A stretch of 64,000 nt of DNA from Haloplanus sp. HW8-1 (GCF_023703795.1 NZ_CP098518.1:1364001-1428000), one strand, 5' to 3'. Counted from the stretch's first letter, positions 17,318-26,625 are shown. The notes: generated by a model from the sequence alone, not told the origin. Translations and numbers: made by a program.

Positions 17318-18034
17318 TCAGGGGCCCAGGAGTTTCGCCTCGGCCTTCCGTAGGTGTTCCAGCACCGTCGCCTTCGCGACCCCGACCTCCTCGGCGAGAT
17401 CGGTGGCCGAGACGGCGCGCGGCCACTCGTAGTAGCCCCGCGCTCGTGCCAGTTCGAACACCTCGCGCTGGCGATCCGACAGCGCGGGCAGGTCGGCGTC
17501 GGCGTCGGCGATCGATCCTTTCGTCGCCACCCGTCGAACCGTGATCTCGGCGTCGTTCTCGCTCGCGATCGCGTCGAGATCCGCCTGCATCCGGTCGCGG
17601 CGTTTGTCGACGGCGACCGTCCAGTACTCGTAGCCGTCGCGTATCCGGAGCGGTTCCTGTGGAAGATACCCCCTGGAGACGATGGCGTCGTGGATGCTGT
17701 CCGCGGGGTCGAACTCGACGAGTAGGCCGCGAGTCGCCTTTCCGACCGGCCTCGAGGCGAGGCCGAACTCGTCGCGGGGCTCCATCTCGGTGACCGAATC
17801 CGTGTGTGTCGACCGGCGCGCCGCCGAGACGAGGTCGTCGACGGCCGCAGTGGTGTCGGCGTGGACGACGACGTGTGCCGTCACGTTCCCGTCGCCGGTG
17901 TAGACGGCGTTGACGAGGAGGCGTCCGTCGACCGCCGCGGTCACCTCCGTCATCCAGCAGTTCGGGTGCCGGAGCTTCAGTTTCAGCTGTGAACTCCCGC
18001 TGGTCGTGGACCGGTCGCTACGCTGAGTCGCCAT
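17318..18034 (-). CDS. HTH_10 (bacterio-opsin-activator type) transcriptional regulator
   Basis: A 238-residue protein. The N-terminal 165 residues resemble the ligand-sensing half of this haloarchaeal family (LRHPNCWMTEVT at the start, GYEYWTVAVDKRRD near 135). The C-terminal HTH_10 domain is clear: LSDRQREVFELARARGYYEW, then SATDLAEEVGVAKATVLEHLRKAE. Such proteins are sequence-specific regulators restricted to haloarchaea. Lying at the edge of the D-glutamate-like island, it is the best candidate to bind the shared palindromes at 13588 and 16283. It is convergent with the cyclodeaminase gene, and 45 bases separate it from the SHMT-like gene stop on its upstream side. Confidence 0.88.
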   Translation of the reverse strand: MATQRSDRSTTSGSSQLKLKLRHPNCWMTEVTAAVDGRLLVNAVYTGDGNVTAHVVVHADTTAAVDDLVSAARRSTHTDSVTEMEPRDEFGLASRPVGKATRGLLVEFDPADSIHDAIVSRGYLPQEPLRIRDGYEYWTVAVDKRRDRMQADLDAIASENDAEITVRRVATKGSIADADADLPALSDRQREVFELARARGYYEWPRAVSATDLAEEVGVAKATVLEHLRKAEAKLLGP

Positions 18035-18079
18035 CGCTACAGAGTCCCCGACGGGGACGGACTGGTCGGGTGCTGGCGG

Positions 18080-19309
18080 TCACGCACACAGCCGTTTCAC
18101 CTCGGCCGACAGTTCCTCCAGTGCCTGCTCGTCGCCCGCGCCATCGAGCGCGCGCACGATGAGGTCGGCGACGGCGTTCATCGCCGTCTCGTCGAACCCC
18201 CGGGCGGCCAGGCTCGTCGTTCCGAACCGAACGCCGCTCGCGTCCGAGGGGTATCGCGGATCGCCGGGGACGGACGCCTTGTTGGCGATGATCCCGGCCG
18301 CCTCCAGCGCCGTCTCCGCCTCGCTTCCCGGGAGGTCCCCGTGGGAGTCCCGGAGGTCGACGAGCACGATGTGGGTGTCCGTGCCGTCGGTCACGACGTC
18401 GATTCCTCGATCCGAGAGGGCGTCGGCGAGTGCCCGCGCGTCGCCGATGGTCCGGTCGACGTACTCGTCGAAGTCGTCGTCGAGTGCCTCCGCGAACCCG
18501 GCCGCCTTCCCGGCGATGTTCGGCATCGCCGCCCCGCCCTGAAGCCCGGGGAACAGCGCCTCGTCGACCGCCTCGGCGTACTCCTCGTCACACATGATGA
18601 TCCCCCCGCGACCGGTCTTGATCGTCTTGTACGTCGATCCCGTACAGAACTCGGCGACACCGACCGGCGACGGGAACGCCCCCGTCGCGATGAGCCCCGA
18701 GACGTGGGCGATGTCGGCCAGGTGGTACGCGTCGACCGTCTCCGCGATTTCCTGGAACCGTTCCCAATCGATCGTCCGTGGATACGACGAATATCCGGAG
18801 ACGATCATGTCGGGATCGACGTCGTCGGCTCGACGGGCGATGGCGTCGTAGTCGAGACGCCCCGACGCCGGATCGAGTTCGTAGTGTGCCGTCTCGTAGA
18901 GATCACCGCTGACGTGGAGGTCGGCGCCGTGGGTGATATGTCCCCCATCCCGAGGGTGCAGCGTGAGAATCGTATCCCCGGGATCGAGGGCGGCGAGGTA
19001 GACCGCCAGGTTCGCCAGCGACCCGCTGTGTGGCTGCACGTTGACGTGCTCGGCCCCCCACAGCTCCTCCGCGTACGCTATCGCCAACGACTCCACGTCG
19101 TCGATGTTCTCCGATCCCGGATACAGCCGCGAATCGGGATACCCGAGCGCGTTCCGGTTCGTGAGGATACTGCCCTGTGCCTCCCGGACGGCGGGGCTCG
19201 CGACGTTCTCCGACGCGATCATCATGAGACTCTCCTCTTGCAATCGCGCCTCTGATTCGATCGCCTCGGCCACGGCTCTCGCCGCAGTCTCGACTTGTTC
19301 GTGCTGCAT
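18080..19309 (-). CDS. Serine hydroxymethyltransferase-like PLP enzyme
   Basis: A 409-residue protein from MQHEQVET; a longer frame adds 41 unlikely residues. Fold-type I features are complete: MMIASENVASPAVREAQGS, NVQPHSGSLAN, the PLP-binding histidine in LADIAHVSGLI and the Schiff-base lysine in STYKTIKTGRGG. SHMT transfers a one-carbon unit between serine and folate or pterin. Haloarchaea carry a housekeeping GlyA, and this copy sits divergently from an IclR regulator and near a thiamine-diphosphate enzyme, so it may be a catabolic paralogue, for example acting on beta-hydroxy amino acids (threonine aldolase-like). Specificity cannot be decided from sequence. Confidence 0.85.
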   Translation of the reverse strand: MQHEQVETAARAVAEAIESEARLQEESLMMIASENVASPAVREAQGSILTNRNALGYPDSRLYPGSENIDDVESLAIAYAEELWGAEHVNVQPHSGSLANLAVYLAALDPGDTILTLHPRDGGHITHGADLHVSGDLYETAHYELDPASGRLDYDAIARRADDVDPDMIVSGYSSYPRTIDWERFQEIAETVDAYHLADIAHVSGLIATGAFPSPVGVAEFCTGSTYKTIKTGRGGIIMCDEEYAEAVDEALFPGLQGGAAMPNIAGKAAGFAEALDDDFDEYVDRTIGDARALADALSDRGIDVVTDGTDTHIVLVDLRDSHGDLPGSEAETALEAAGIIANKASVPGDPRYPSDASGVRFGTTSLAARGFDETAMNAVADLIVRALDGAGDEQALEELSAEVKRLCA

Positions 19310-19347
19310 CTCACTCTGAGGTTCACTCGGGCTGATATAAACGTTTG

Positions 19348-19360
19348 GATCACGGTGATC
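19348..19360. promoter_or_regulatory. GATCAC-G-GTGATC palindrome, IclR operator candidate
   Basis: A perfect 6+6 inverted repeat with a single central base lies in the 130-base divergent region between the SHMT-like gene and the IclR gene. AT-rich TATA-like patches flank it on both sides (GATATAAAC and GTATATAAG). IclR proteins commonly bind such dyads beside their own gene. Confidence 0.4.
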
Positions 19361-19439
19361 GGTGTTCGATGCGTCGGCGAGTATATAAGCGTCCATCGGA
19401 GAGACATTTTTATCACCCCGCCGGCCGACCAACCGTCAC

Positions 19440-20234
19440 ATGACCGCCGACGGAAACGTCCTGCAGACCACGACCCGTTCGTTGGAGATCCTCGAGGTCA
19501 TCAACGCCCACGATAGCGTTCGTGCGGACACCCTCGTGGACGCGCTCGGGATTTCGCGGAGTGCCGTACACAACCACCTGACCACGCTCCGGGAACACGA
19601 GTACGTCGTCAAGAAGGGCGATCGGTATTACCTCGGGTTGAAACTGTATCACCTGGGTGAACAGGCCAAAACACGGCGACTCTCCTACGAGGTCATCGGC
19701 GACAACGTCGCCCGGATCGCGAACGAGATAGATATGGAAGTGGATTTCTCGGTCGAGGAGTACGGACGGGTCGTGGTCATCTTCGACGAGGTCGGACACA
19801 GGAACCGTAGCGGCTTCCAGCTCGGCCGGTACGTGCCGATTCACGCGTGCGCATCCGGGAAGGCGATTCTCGCGGCCTACCCGGCCGAACGGGTCGCCTC
19901 GGTCCTCGACAGGCGTGGCCTCCCCCCGGTCACCGACAACACCATCGTCGACCGCGAGGCACTGCTCGACGACGTCCAGGCCAGCCGGGAGCGAGGGTAC
20001 GCCATAAACGACGAGGAGAGCAACAGCGGTATCAAATCCGTCGGGACGGCGATCAGGGAACCGGACGGGACCGTCGCCGGCGGCCTCTCGATCGCCGGAC
20101 CCACGTACAACTATCCGCCGTACGACCAGATCGCGGAGACACTGCTCTCCGCCGCCGACGAGATCGAACGGGAGATCGAAACGCGGTGGCAGCGGGCGTT
20201 CCAACAGCCGGACCGAGGCGACGACGGATCGTAA
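19440..20234 (+). CDS. IclR family transcriptional regulator
   Basis: A 264-residue protein. The N-terminal winged helix (residues 8-68) includes TTRSLEILEVINAHD and LGISRSAVHNHLTTLREHEYV. The effector domain (about 80-250) shows RYVPIHACASGKAILA, RGYAINDEESNSGIKSVG and GGLSIAGPTY, all standard for IclR. Such regulators sense small metabolites, often organic acids, and control adjacent catabolic genes. A TATA-like element lies upstream (GTATATAAG at about 19380; ATTTTTATC nearer the ATG). The divergent SHMT-like gene and the downstream thiamine-diphosphate enzyme are its likely targets. Confidence 0.92.
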   Translation: MTADGNVLQTTTRSLEILEVINAHDSVRADTLVDALGISRSAVHNHLTTLREHEYVVKKGDRYYLGLKLYHLGEQAKTRRLSYEVIGDNVARIANEIDMEVDFSVEEYGRVVVIFDEVGHRNRSGFQLGRYVPIHACASGKAILAAYPAERVASVLDRRGLPPVTDNTIVDREALLDDVQASRERGYAINDEESNSGIKSVGTAIREPDGTVAGGLSIAGPTYNYPPYDQIAETLLSAADEIEREIETRWQRAFQQPDRGDDGS

Positions 20235-20264
20235 GGGGTGTTCCAGCCATGCTGGACGTTCTTG

Positions 20265-20348
20265 TATAGTAGCGTTTGGAACTGTTTGCACACCTGATCG
20301 CCAGACTGCGTGCGATCAGGTGTGCGATGACTTACAAAGGCTACTATA
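20265..20348. repeat. 84-bp MITE-like palindromic element
   Basis: The ends are imperfect inverted repeats: TATAGTAGCGTTTGGAA at the left and, on the opposite strand, TATAGTAGCCTTTGTAA at the right. Inside is a perfect 14-bp stem (GCACACCTGATCGC at 20288-20301, GCGATCAGGTGTGC at 20312-20325) with a 10-base loop. No coding capacity. It lies 30 bases after the IclR stop, so it may also serve as a transcription-ending structure. Only this copy is visible in the window. Confidence 0.6.
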
Positions 20349-20768
20349 GTATCGACCGGTCGCTCCCTGGCGTCGGCCACGTCGCGACCCGCGACATCAC
20401 GACCCCTGCCCGGATCCTCTCGACGGGATGGTGAGAATAACACACGTATTCGTGTTATTATCTCGGAGATGGGCGGGATTCCGCCGTGGTTCCGGCCGGA
20501 GGCGACGCTCGCTCCGCCGGTCCGTCCCGCGCGAGCGACTCGGCGGGCGGCGTCAGACACGCCGGATCGGCCGCGTTTCCGGCGCCGGTGTGTCCGCTGT
20601 CGGGTCGTGAACGCCGACCGCTCGTCCCGTCGACCGGCATCATCGCCTCGACGCCGGTGCGGACCGTTCGACGCTGTCCTCCGTCGACGTCGCGACCCTC
20701 GTCCCCACGTCGCCACTCTGCTCACGGACGCCCACGCTTATGCGCCTCCGTCCGTAACCGTCGAGCGC
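20349..20768. other. Non-coding leader with AT-rich inverted repeat
   Basis: An AT-rich dyad lies at 20434-20464: AATAACAC at 20436-20443 and GTGTTATT at 20452-20459, extendable outward with a small bulge. It looks like an operator or promoter patch. The rest is GC-rich and non-coding, although a frame continuous with the next gene exists; that frame is arginine-rich and unlike haloarchaeal protein. Confidence 0.4.
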
Positions 20769-22460
20769 ATGACCGCAGACGGTGACACGCCCCGGACGAA
20801 AGGTGGCGGCGAGCACGTTTACGACGCGCTCGTGGACGCCGGCATCGAACTCCTCGTCGGGTTGCCGGGTACGCAGACGCTCCCGCTCGACCGCGTCGTC
20901 GCGGAGCGCACGGGGATGGAGTACCTGATGGCCCGCCACGAGACCGCCATCCCGCACGTCGCCTGGGGGTACTACGAGACGACCGGCACGCCCGCGGCCA
21001 CACTCACCGTTCCGGGCCCTGGCGACACGAACGCGATGCACGGGCTGAAGAACGCCTACGACGACCGTGTCCCGATCGTCCACGTCTCGGCCGACGCCGA
21101 CCCCGCCGATCGGGGACAGGGAGCGATTCACGAGATCGAACCCGACACGTACGACAACGTCGTGAAGGCGAACGTGAACGTCGCTCGACCGGCCGAACTC
21201 ACGGAGGCGGTCACGCGGGCGATCGAGATCGCACTGAGCGAGCCCCGCGGCCCGGTCCGCCTGGGCGTGCCGAGCAGCGTACTGGCGGCGAGGTTCGCGG
21301 CGAATCCCGTGACGGTCTCGCCCGAGACGGTCGACCACGACAACGCCCGAAACTACGACGCGGCGATCGAGGAACTGGCCGCGGCCGAACGCCCCGTCGT
21401 GTACGTCGGGGCAGGAGCGCGACGGTCGTCCCACGACTGCCGCGTGACGAGGGATCTCGTGGCCGAACTCGACGCGCCGGTCGTGGCATCGTACAAGGGC
21501 AAGGGCGTCTTCCCGGAGGACGATCCCCGGTTCGTGGGAGTGACTGCACAACACCTCCCCGCGGGTGCGAAGCGCGTACTCGCCGCCGCGGACGTGGTGC
21601 TCGCACTCGGGACGAACTTCGATGGAGTCACCACGGCGAACTGGACGCTGCCGATGGGCGAGACGCTCGTTCAGGTGACCCGTGACGTCGACGACATCGA
21701 CGCCGGCTACGGGGCCGACGTCGCCATCGTCGAACGCGTGGGACGGGCAGGGGAGTCGGTACTCGACGGACTGCGGGCGACGGATCGAAGCCGGGGGTGG
21801 GACGGCGCGGCGATCGGTCGCCGCGTCCGGGCGGAGTTCTCCGCTCACCTCGACGACGAGGGACTGCTCGACGACGCCCCCGTCACGACGCCCGGCGGAC
21901 TTCGGACGGTCCGCGAGGCGCTCCCGCGGGACGCCATCGTCACCACGGACGTCGGCGGCTTTCGCCTCTGGTCGAAACAGGTGTTCCGGGCGTACGGCCG
22001 GGGAACCTACGTCACCGCCGGTTCCTGGGCCGGAATGGGCGTCGGCCTCCCGGCCGCCCTCGGTGCGAAGGTGTCCCATCCGGATCGCCCCGTCGTCGCC
22101 CTCCACGGGGACGGCGGACTGATGATGTGTCTCTCGGAACTGCACACCGCCGTGGAACACGGCCTCGACGTGGTGGTCGTGGTCTTTAACGACGCCGACT
22201 ACGGCATCATCAGCAAGTCCCCGAAGATCGACGAGTACACCGAGGGTCACCGGTTCGACTGGACGTCCCCCGACTTCGTGGCCATCGCGGGCGGGTTCGG
22301 GTGCCGCGGGATCGAGGTCGACTCCCGGAGCGCCCTCCGAACGGCGGTCGAGGAGGGGATGAACGCCGACGTGCCGACGCTCGTCGACGTCCGCGTGCCG
22401 GCCGACGAGCCGTCGGTGGTCGAAGCCACCGCGTACGAGTCGTCGATCGACCTCGGGTAA
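20769..22460 (+). CDS. Thiamine-diphosphate-dependent enzyme, acetolactate synthase-like
   Basis: A 563-residue protein starting MTADGDTPRT. The three-domain layout of the POX/AHAS family is present: N-terminal PYR domain with LVGLPGTQTLPLD and the catalytic glutamate in MARHETAIPHV; central domain with YVGAGARRSS; C-terminal PP domain with the Mg/ThDP motif HGDGGLMMCLSE ending in FNDADYGII. Members decarboxylate 2-keto acids and join or release aldehydes: acetolactate synthase, glyoxylate carboligase, sulfopyruvate or oxalyl-CoA decarboxylase. No regulatory small subunit gene lies beside it, so a catabolic role rather than branched-chain synthesis is likely. The upstream IclR gene and SHMT-like gene suggest C2/C3 acid metabolism. 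Confidence 0.88.
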   Translation: MTADGDTPRTKGGGEHVYDALVDAGIELLVGLPGTQTLPLDRVVAERTGMEYLMARHETAIPHVAWGYYETTGTPAATLTVPGPGDTNAMHGLKNAYDDRVPIVHVSADADPADRGQGAIHEIEPDTYDNVVKANVNVARPAELTEAVTRAIEIALSEPRGPVRLGVPSSVLAARFAANPVTVSPETVDHDNARNYDAAIEELAAAERPVVYVGAGARRSSHDCRVTRDLVAELDAPVVASYKGKGVFPEDDPRFVGVTAQHLPAGAKRVLAAADVVLALGTNFDGVTTANWTLPMGETLVQVTRDVDDIDAGYGADVAIVERVGRAGESVLDGLRATDRSRGWDGAAIGRRVRAEFSAHLDDEGLLDDAPVTTPGGLRTVREALPRDAIVTTDVGGFRLWSKQVFRAYGRGTYVTAGSWAGMGVGLPAALGAKVSHPDRPVVALHGDGGLMMCLSELHTAVEHGLDVVVVVFNDADYGIISKSPKIDEYTEGHRFDWTSPDFVAIAGGFGCRGIEVDSRSALRTAVEEGMNADVPTLVDVRVPADEPSVVEATAYESSIDLG

Positions 22461-23136
22461 TCCGCCGCCTCGCTGCGGACCGCACCGGGAGTCACCACCG
22501 GTCGGCGCTCGCCGCTCTCGGCTCCGGCCGACGGGGCGGAATCTCGCCAACATATACGAATACCGTCATACATCGAGATATGATATTTTTTGTCGTCGCC
22601 GCACACGACGTCGGGGCGCCGACTCGTCCCGCGCGGACCCGATGGACTCCACACGTCGACCGATCGGGGCGATCCGCCGGTCGGTGGGGCTCCCCGACGT
22701 AGTCCCGCCGTTCGCCGTTCCTCCCGCGGTTCTCGTGCGGATCTGGACGGTCCTTTGCCCGGCGGCGACGCCGAGTCACCCCACTCGACGTTCGGCGACG
22801 CGGGCGTCGAGAGGGTCGCGTTCCCGTTCCGACGTCTCGGCGGCGGCGATCGATTACCATCGTCTCGATCCGTCGACGAACGGGTGTCAGCACGGGTACT
22901 GGCGGCCCGCGTCCGGTTCTCGGGTCCGCTCCGTCACTCGTGCGGTTCGGGGGATCTCGAAAATCAATAGAAATGAATATATGGTAAATAGTCGGAACTA
23001 CTATATGTCGCGTTTCGGGCGCCGACGGGAGCAGTGGCCGCTCGGCCGTCGGGCCGGAGGTTCGACCGTCCGCGCGGACCCGGTACCGTTCGACGCGGTG
23101 GCGGCTCCCGGGCCGGCGGGCGGATCGGCGGTCGGG
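22461..23136. other. Long non-coding stretch
   Basis: Two AT-rich islands (about 22555-22590 and 22965-23005) stand out against GC-rich DNA, the second with ATATGGTAAATAG and ACTATATG patches. They resemble orphan promoters or remnants of a mobile element, but no gene, hairpin or terminal repeat can be defined. Confidence 0.35.
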
Positions 23137-23808
23137 TCAGTTCGTCGTCAGCCGTGGCTGGATGACGGAGACGAAGGCGTCGAGGTCGCGGGTCTGGTAC
23201 CAGGCGGTTCCGGGACCGGTGAACTCGAAGACCAGTCCCTCGCCGCCCAGCAGCGAGGACTTCAGGCCGCCGACGCTCCGCGTCCCGAAGTCGATCGTGT
23301 CGTCCCACGCGATCAGGTGTTCGTTGTCGAGGACGTAGGACTCACCCGCGTCGAGGTCGAGGCGTTCGAGGCCGCCGTAGGCGTCGAGGAAGGTGGTGCC
23401 CGTCCCCTTCAGCGCGAGCGGCGTCAGGCTGGCCTCGCCGAGCATCGACTTGAGGCCGCCGAGTTCGCTGTCGATGTCGACCCCGGGCGTGGCCGCGAGG
23501 AAGGCCCCGTCCGTGGCGTACAGCGTCTCGTCGTCGAGTTCGTGTTGCAGCACGTCGCCCGGCGACGAGGGGGCGAGCGTCACCGTCCCCGGGCCGCCCT
23601 CGGCGACGAACTCGTTGGCGAAGATGGACTCGCCGCCGAGCATGGACTTCGCGGAACTCAACAGGCCATCGCGGCTGGTCGAGGTTTCGACCGAGACGGT
23701 CGGGGAGTGGCCCACCATCGCCCCCGGTTCGGCGACGATGGACTCGCCGTCGGCGAGTTCGACGGTCAGGTGTGTGTACGACGGTCGGTGGGAGAAGTCT
23801 GCCTTCAT
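23137..23808 (-). CDS. AIM24/TIGR00266 family protein
   Basis: A 223-residue protein from MKADFSHRPSY; the longer frame extends through the neighbouring promoter. It shows the repeated beta-strand pattern of the family with LADGESIVAEPGAMVGHSP, then LSSAKSMLGGESIFANEFVA, LDAGESYVLDNEHLIAWDD and GGLKSSLLGGEGLVFEFTGPG. AIM24-type proteins are soluble, of unknown biochemical role, and in mitochondria are linked to membrane organisation. Divergent from the FNR-type reductase gene (120-base shared promoter region). No membrane segment or catalytic site seen. Confidence 0.85.
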   Translation of the reverse strand: MKADFSHRPSYTHLTVELADGESIVAEPGAMVGHSPTVSVETSTSRDGLLSSAKSMLGGESIFANEFVAEGGPGTVTLAPSSPGDVLQHELDDETLYATDGAFLAATPGVDIDSELGGLKSMLGEASLTPLALKGTGTTFLDAYGGLERLDLDAGESYVLDNEHLIAWDDTIDFGTRSVGGLKSSLLGGEGLVFEFTGPGTAWYQTRDLDAFVSVIQPRLTTN

Positions 23809-23928
23809 GGAGGGTTCCCCACGTGGACGAGCGGGGGAGACGATCATAACTCTTGTCCAGCGTCTCGGAGCGTGCAGCCGCGCCGCGGATCGTCGGAGGT
23901 TTATCCCTGCCGCCCGTGGCCCCGACGT

Positions 23929-24552
23929 ATGCCACAGGTCACGATCGAAGCCGTCGAGACCGTCGGCGAGCGAACCGTCGCGCTGGAACTGGAGACGCCC
24001 GACGGGTTCGACGCCGAACCCGGCCAGTTCCTGTTGATCCGCGCGACGGTCGACGGGGTGGAGGAGACCGGCTACTACACCATCTCCTCGCCCGATACCG
24101 ACGGGACGATGGAGGTGACCGTGGAGTACGTCCCCGAGGGGACCCTCGCCCCGTGGCTCGCCGAGCGGCGGCCGGGCGATACGATCGAAGTCGAGGGCCC
24201 CTTCGGCGACGTGCGCTACACCGGCGAGGGATCGGTGGTGATCCTCGCCGAGGGGCCGGGGATCGGGCCGGCCGTCGGCATCGCCGAGCGCGCCCGTGCG
24301 ACCGATCACGACGCGACGGTCGTCTTCTGGGGCCGGGACCCGCCCCACCGCGACCGCCTCGACGCCCTCGAAACCGACGGGGCGACGGTCCTCCTCGTCG
24401 AGTCGCTGGACGAGGCGGCGGACACGCTCGCCGCCGCCGGGGACGCGACGGTGTACGTCTTCGGCTTCGAATCGTTCGTCCGGGACGCGAAGACGGTCGC
24501 CGGGGCTGCCGGGGTCGACACTCTGCGGGCGGAGAGTTTCGGGTCGCGGTAG
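23929..24552 (+). CDS. FAD-dependent reductase of the ferredoxin-NADP reductase superfamily
   Basis: A 207-residue protein starting MPQVTIEAVE. The FAD domain (1-95) has the flavin-binding YYTISSPD motif and the glycine-rich VEGPFGDVRY. The NAD(P) domain has LAEGPGIGPAVGIAERA and ends with FGFESFVRDAK, then a short tail without the usual aromatic C-terminus. No iron-sulfur cysteines are present. Such minimal modules pass electrons between NAD(P)H and a partner protein. A TATA-like TTTATCC lies about 25 bases before the ATG, implying a leaderless transcript. It is convergent with acetyl-CoA synthetase (stops one base apart). Confidence 0.85.
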   Translation: MPQVTIEAVETVGERTVALELETPDGFDAEPGQFLLIRATVDGVEETGYYTISSPDTDGTMEVTVEYVPEGTLAPWLAERRPGDTIEVEGPFGDVRYTGEGSVVILAEGPGIGPAVGIAERARATDHDATVVFWGRDPPHRDRLDALETDGATVLLVESLDEAADTLAAAGDATVYVFGFESFVRDAKTVAGAAGVDTLRAESFGSR

Positions 24553-24553
24553 C

Positions 24554-26557
24554 CTACGCGTCCGCGATGTCGTTGAGCACCTCTGGGTTCTCGATGCTGC
24601 TCATGTCGCCGAGTTCCTCGCCGCGATAGACGCCCTCGATGGCCCGGCGGATGATCTTTCCGCTCTGGGTCTTGGGGAAGGCGTCGACGAACAACACTTC
24701 ACGGGGTCGGAACGGCTTGCCCAGTTCCTCGCCGACGGTGCGTCGGATCGCCTCGCGCAGGTCGTCGCTCTCCTCCTCGCCCGCTTCGAGGACGACATAG
24801 AGGACCACGGCCGTTCCCGTCGTGTCGTCGTCGGCGCCGATGGCGGCGGCCTGGTTGACGGCGTCGTGTTCCATCGCGGCCCCCTCGACCTCGGCAGGGC
24901 CGACCTTTCGACCCGCGACGTTGAGGGCGTCGTCCGCGCGGCCGTGCAGGAACCAGAAGCCGTCCTCGTCTTTCTGCGCCCAGTCGCCGTGGTCCCAGAG
25001 GTCCGGCCAACTGCTCCAGTACTCCGCAAGGTATCGCTCGTCGCCACTCCACAGCGACTTCGTCATGCTCGGACAGGAATCACGCGCCACGAGGAACCCC
25101 CGCTCGTGTGTATTCGCTATCGACTCCCCATCCCGATCGACGATGTCGATGTCCATCCCGAGCCCCGGCCCGCCGAGGGTGCAGGGCTTGAGCGAGTTGA
25201 TGGGCATGGGCATGAGGAAACACCCCATGATCTCGGTGCCGCCCGAGATGTTGACGATCGGCGTGTCGCCGCCGCCGACCGCCTCGTAGAACCAGAGCCA
25301 CGACTCGGGGTCCCAGGGCTCGCCGGTCGATCCCAGTACGCGGAGCGTGGAGAGGTCGTGGTCGTCGACCCACTCGTCGCCCCGCTTCCGGAGCGCCCGA
25401 ATGGCGGTCGGCGAGATGCCGAACTGCGTGAGGCCGTGGTCGTCGATCATCCGCCAGAAGCGGTCCGGTTCGGGGTGGTCCGGTGCACCCTCGTACATGA
25501 ACACCGTCCCGCCGTGGGCGTGAGTGCCCATGAGCATCCACGGTCCCATCATCCAGCCGATGTCGCTGACCCAGAAAAAGCGGTCGGACGGCTTCAGATC
25601 CATCCCGAAGTAGACCTCCTTGGCCGCCTGTAAGAGCGCGCCGGCGTGGGTGTGAACGATCCCTTTCGGCTTTCCGGTCGTTCCCGAGGAGTACAGCAGC
25701 ATCGACTCCTGGTTGGCGTCCAGGGACTCCGTCTCGTAGTCGTCGCTGGCCTCGCCGACCGCCGCCGTCCAGCGCTCGTCGCGCGTCTCGTCCCACGGAA
25801 TCTCCCCATCGCCGACCAGCCCGAGGCGGTCGTAGACGACCGTGTGATCGACCTGACCTGCCTCCGCGATGGCCTCGTCGGCGGTCCCCTTCAGCGTCAC
25901 GTGCTCGCCGCGGCGGTAGAAGCCGTCGCCGGTGAACAGGACGGTCGGTTCGGCGTCGGCGATTCGCGTCGCCGTCGCGTCGACGCCGAACCCGGAGAAG
26001 ACTGGCACCGCGATCGCGCCGACCTTGAAACAGCCATAGAGGATGGCGACGACCTCCGGAACCATGGGCATGTAGAGAGCGACGGTGTCGCCAGTCCCGA
26101 CGCCTCGTGACTCCAGATAGTTGGCGACGCGGTTGGCCTCCCGGTGGAGTTCGTGGTACGTGACCTCCCGGACGTCGCCGGGTTCGCCCTCCCAGATGCA
26201 GGCCACCTTGTTTCGGGGTTCGGCGTCCGGGGCGGCGTGTCGGTCGAGGACGTTGTGGGCGGCGTTGATCCGAGCCCCGGGAAACCACTCCGTAAACTGC
26301 GGCCCCTCGGCGTCGTTCCGGATCGCGTCGTACCCCTCGTCGAACTCGATGTCGAGATAGTCGACGAGTGCGTCCCAGAACCAGTCGACGCCGGAACGCG
26401 GCTCACCCGGGACCGTGGAGGTGGTCCGCTCGATCAACTCGTCGTAGTCGTCGATGTCGTACGTCTGCATGAACTCCCAGACGTTCGTCGATTCGACGAA
26501 CTCGCGGGAGGGGTGATGAACCACCGCGTCCGTTCGCTTCTCACGCTCCGGAGCCAT
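24554..26557 (-). CDS. Acetyl-CoA synthetase (AMP-forming) family
   Basis: A 667-residue protein from MAPEREKRTD. Family motifs in order: VAILYGCFKVGAIAVPVFSG, the P-loop YSSGTTGKPKGIVHTH, the WVSDIGWMMGPW block, ISGGTEIMG, the hinge GRADDALNVAGRKVGPAEVE and the regulatory lysine motif PKTQSGKIIRR, whose lysine is the acetylation site in studied enzymes. It converts acetate (or a similar short acid) and ATP to acyl-CoA, AMP and pyrophosphate. The shift from the classical Acs GDPW block towards a TGEPWDPESW form suggests a haloarchaeal paralogue possibly using propionate or another acid. It stands 68 bases downstream of the SDR gene, same strand. Confidence 0.88.
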   Translation of the reverse strand: MAPEREKRTDAVVHHPSREFVESTNVWEFMQTYDIDDYDELIERTTSTVPGEPRSGVDWFWDALVDYLDIEFDEGYDAIRNDAEGPQFTEWFPGARINAAHNVLDRHAAPDAEPRNKVACIWEGEPGDVREVTYHELHREANRVANYLESRGVGTGDTVALYMPMVPEVVAILYGCFKVGAIAVPVFSGFGVDATATRIADAEPTVLFTGDGFYRRGEHVTLKGTADEAIAEAGQVDHTVVYDRLGLVGDGEIPWDETRDERWTAAVGEASDDYETESLDANQESMLLYSSGTTGKPKGIVHTHAGALLQAAKEVYFGMDLKPSDRFFWVSDIGWMMGPWMLMGTHAHGGTVFMYEGAPDHPEPDRFWRMIDDHGLTQFGISPTAIRALRKRGDEWVDDHDLSTLRVLGSTGEPWDPESWLWFYEAVGGGDTPIVNISGGTEIMGCFLMPMPINSLKPCTLGGPGLGMDIDIVDRDGESIANTHERGFLVARDSCPSMTKSLWSGDERYLAEYWSSWPDLWDHGDWAQKDEDGFWFLHGRADDALNVAGRKVGPAEVEGAAMEHDAVNQAAAIGADDDTTGTAVVLYVVLEAGEEESDDLREAIRRTVGEELGKPFRPREVLFVDAFPKTQSGKIIRRAIEGVYRGEELGDMSSIENPEVLNDIADA

Positions 26558-26625
26558 GCTCCGAACTCTACCACGAGACGGTAATATAATTTCGTGTCCA
26601 ACAGTGACCTGTCGGCGCCGTCGCC

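Noticed and set aside
20469..20768. N-terminal extension of the thiamine-diphosphate enzyme
   Set aside because: Residues are arginine- and proline-rich and unlike haloarchaeal protein; the enzyme fold begins after the ATG at 20769.
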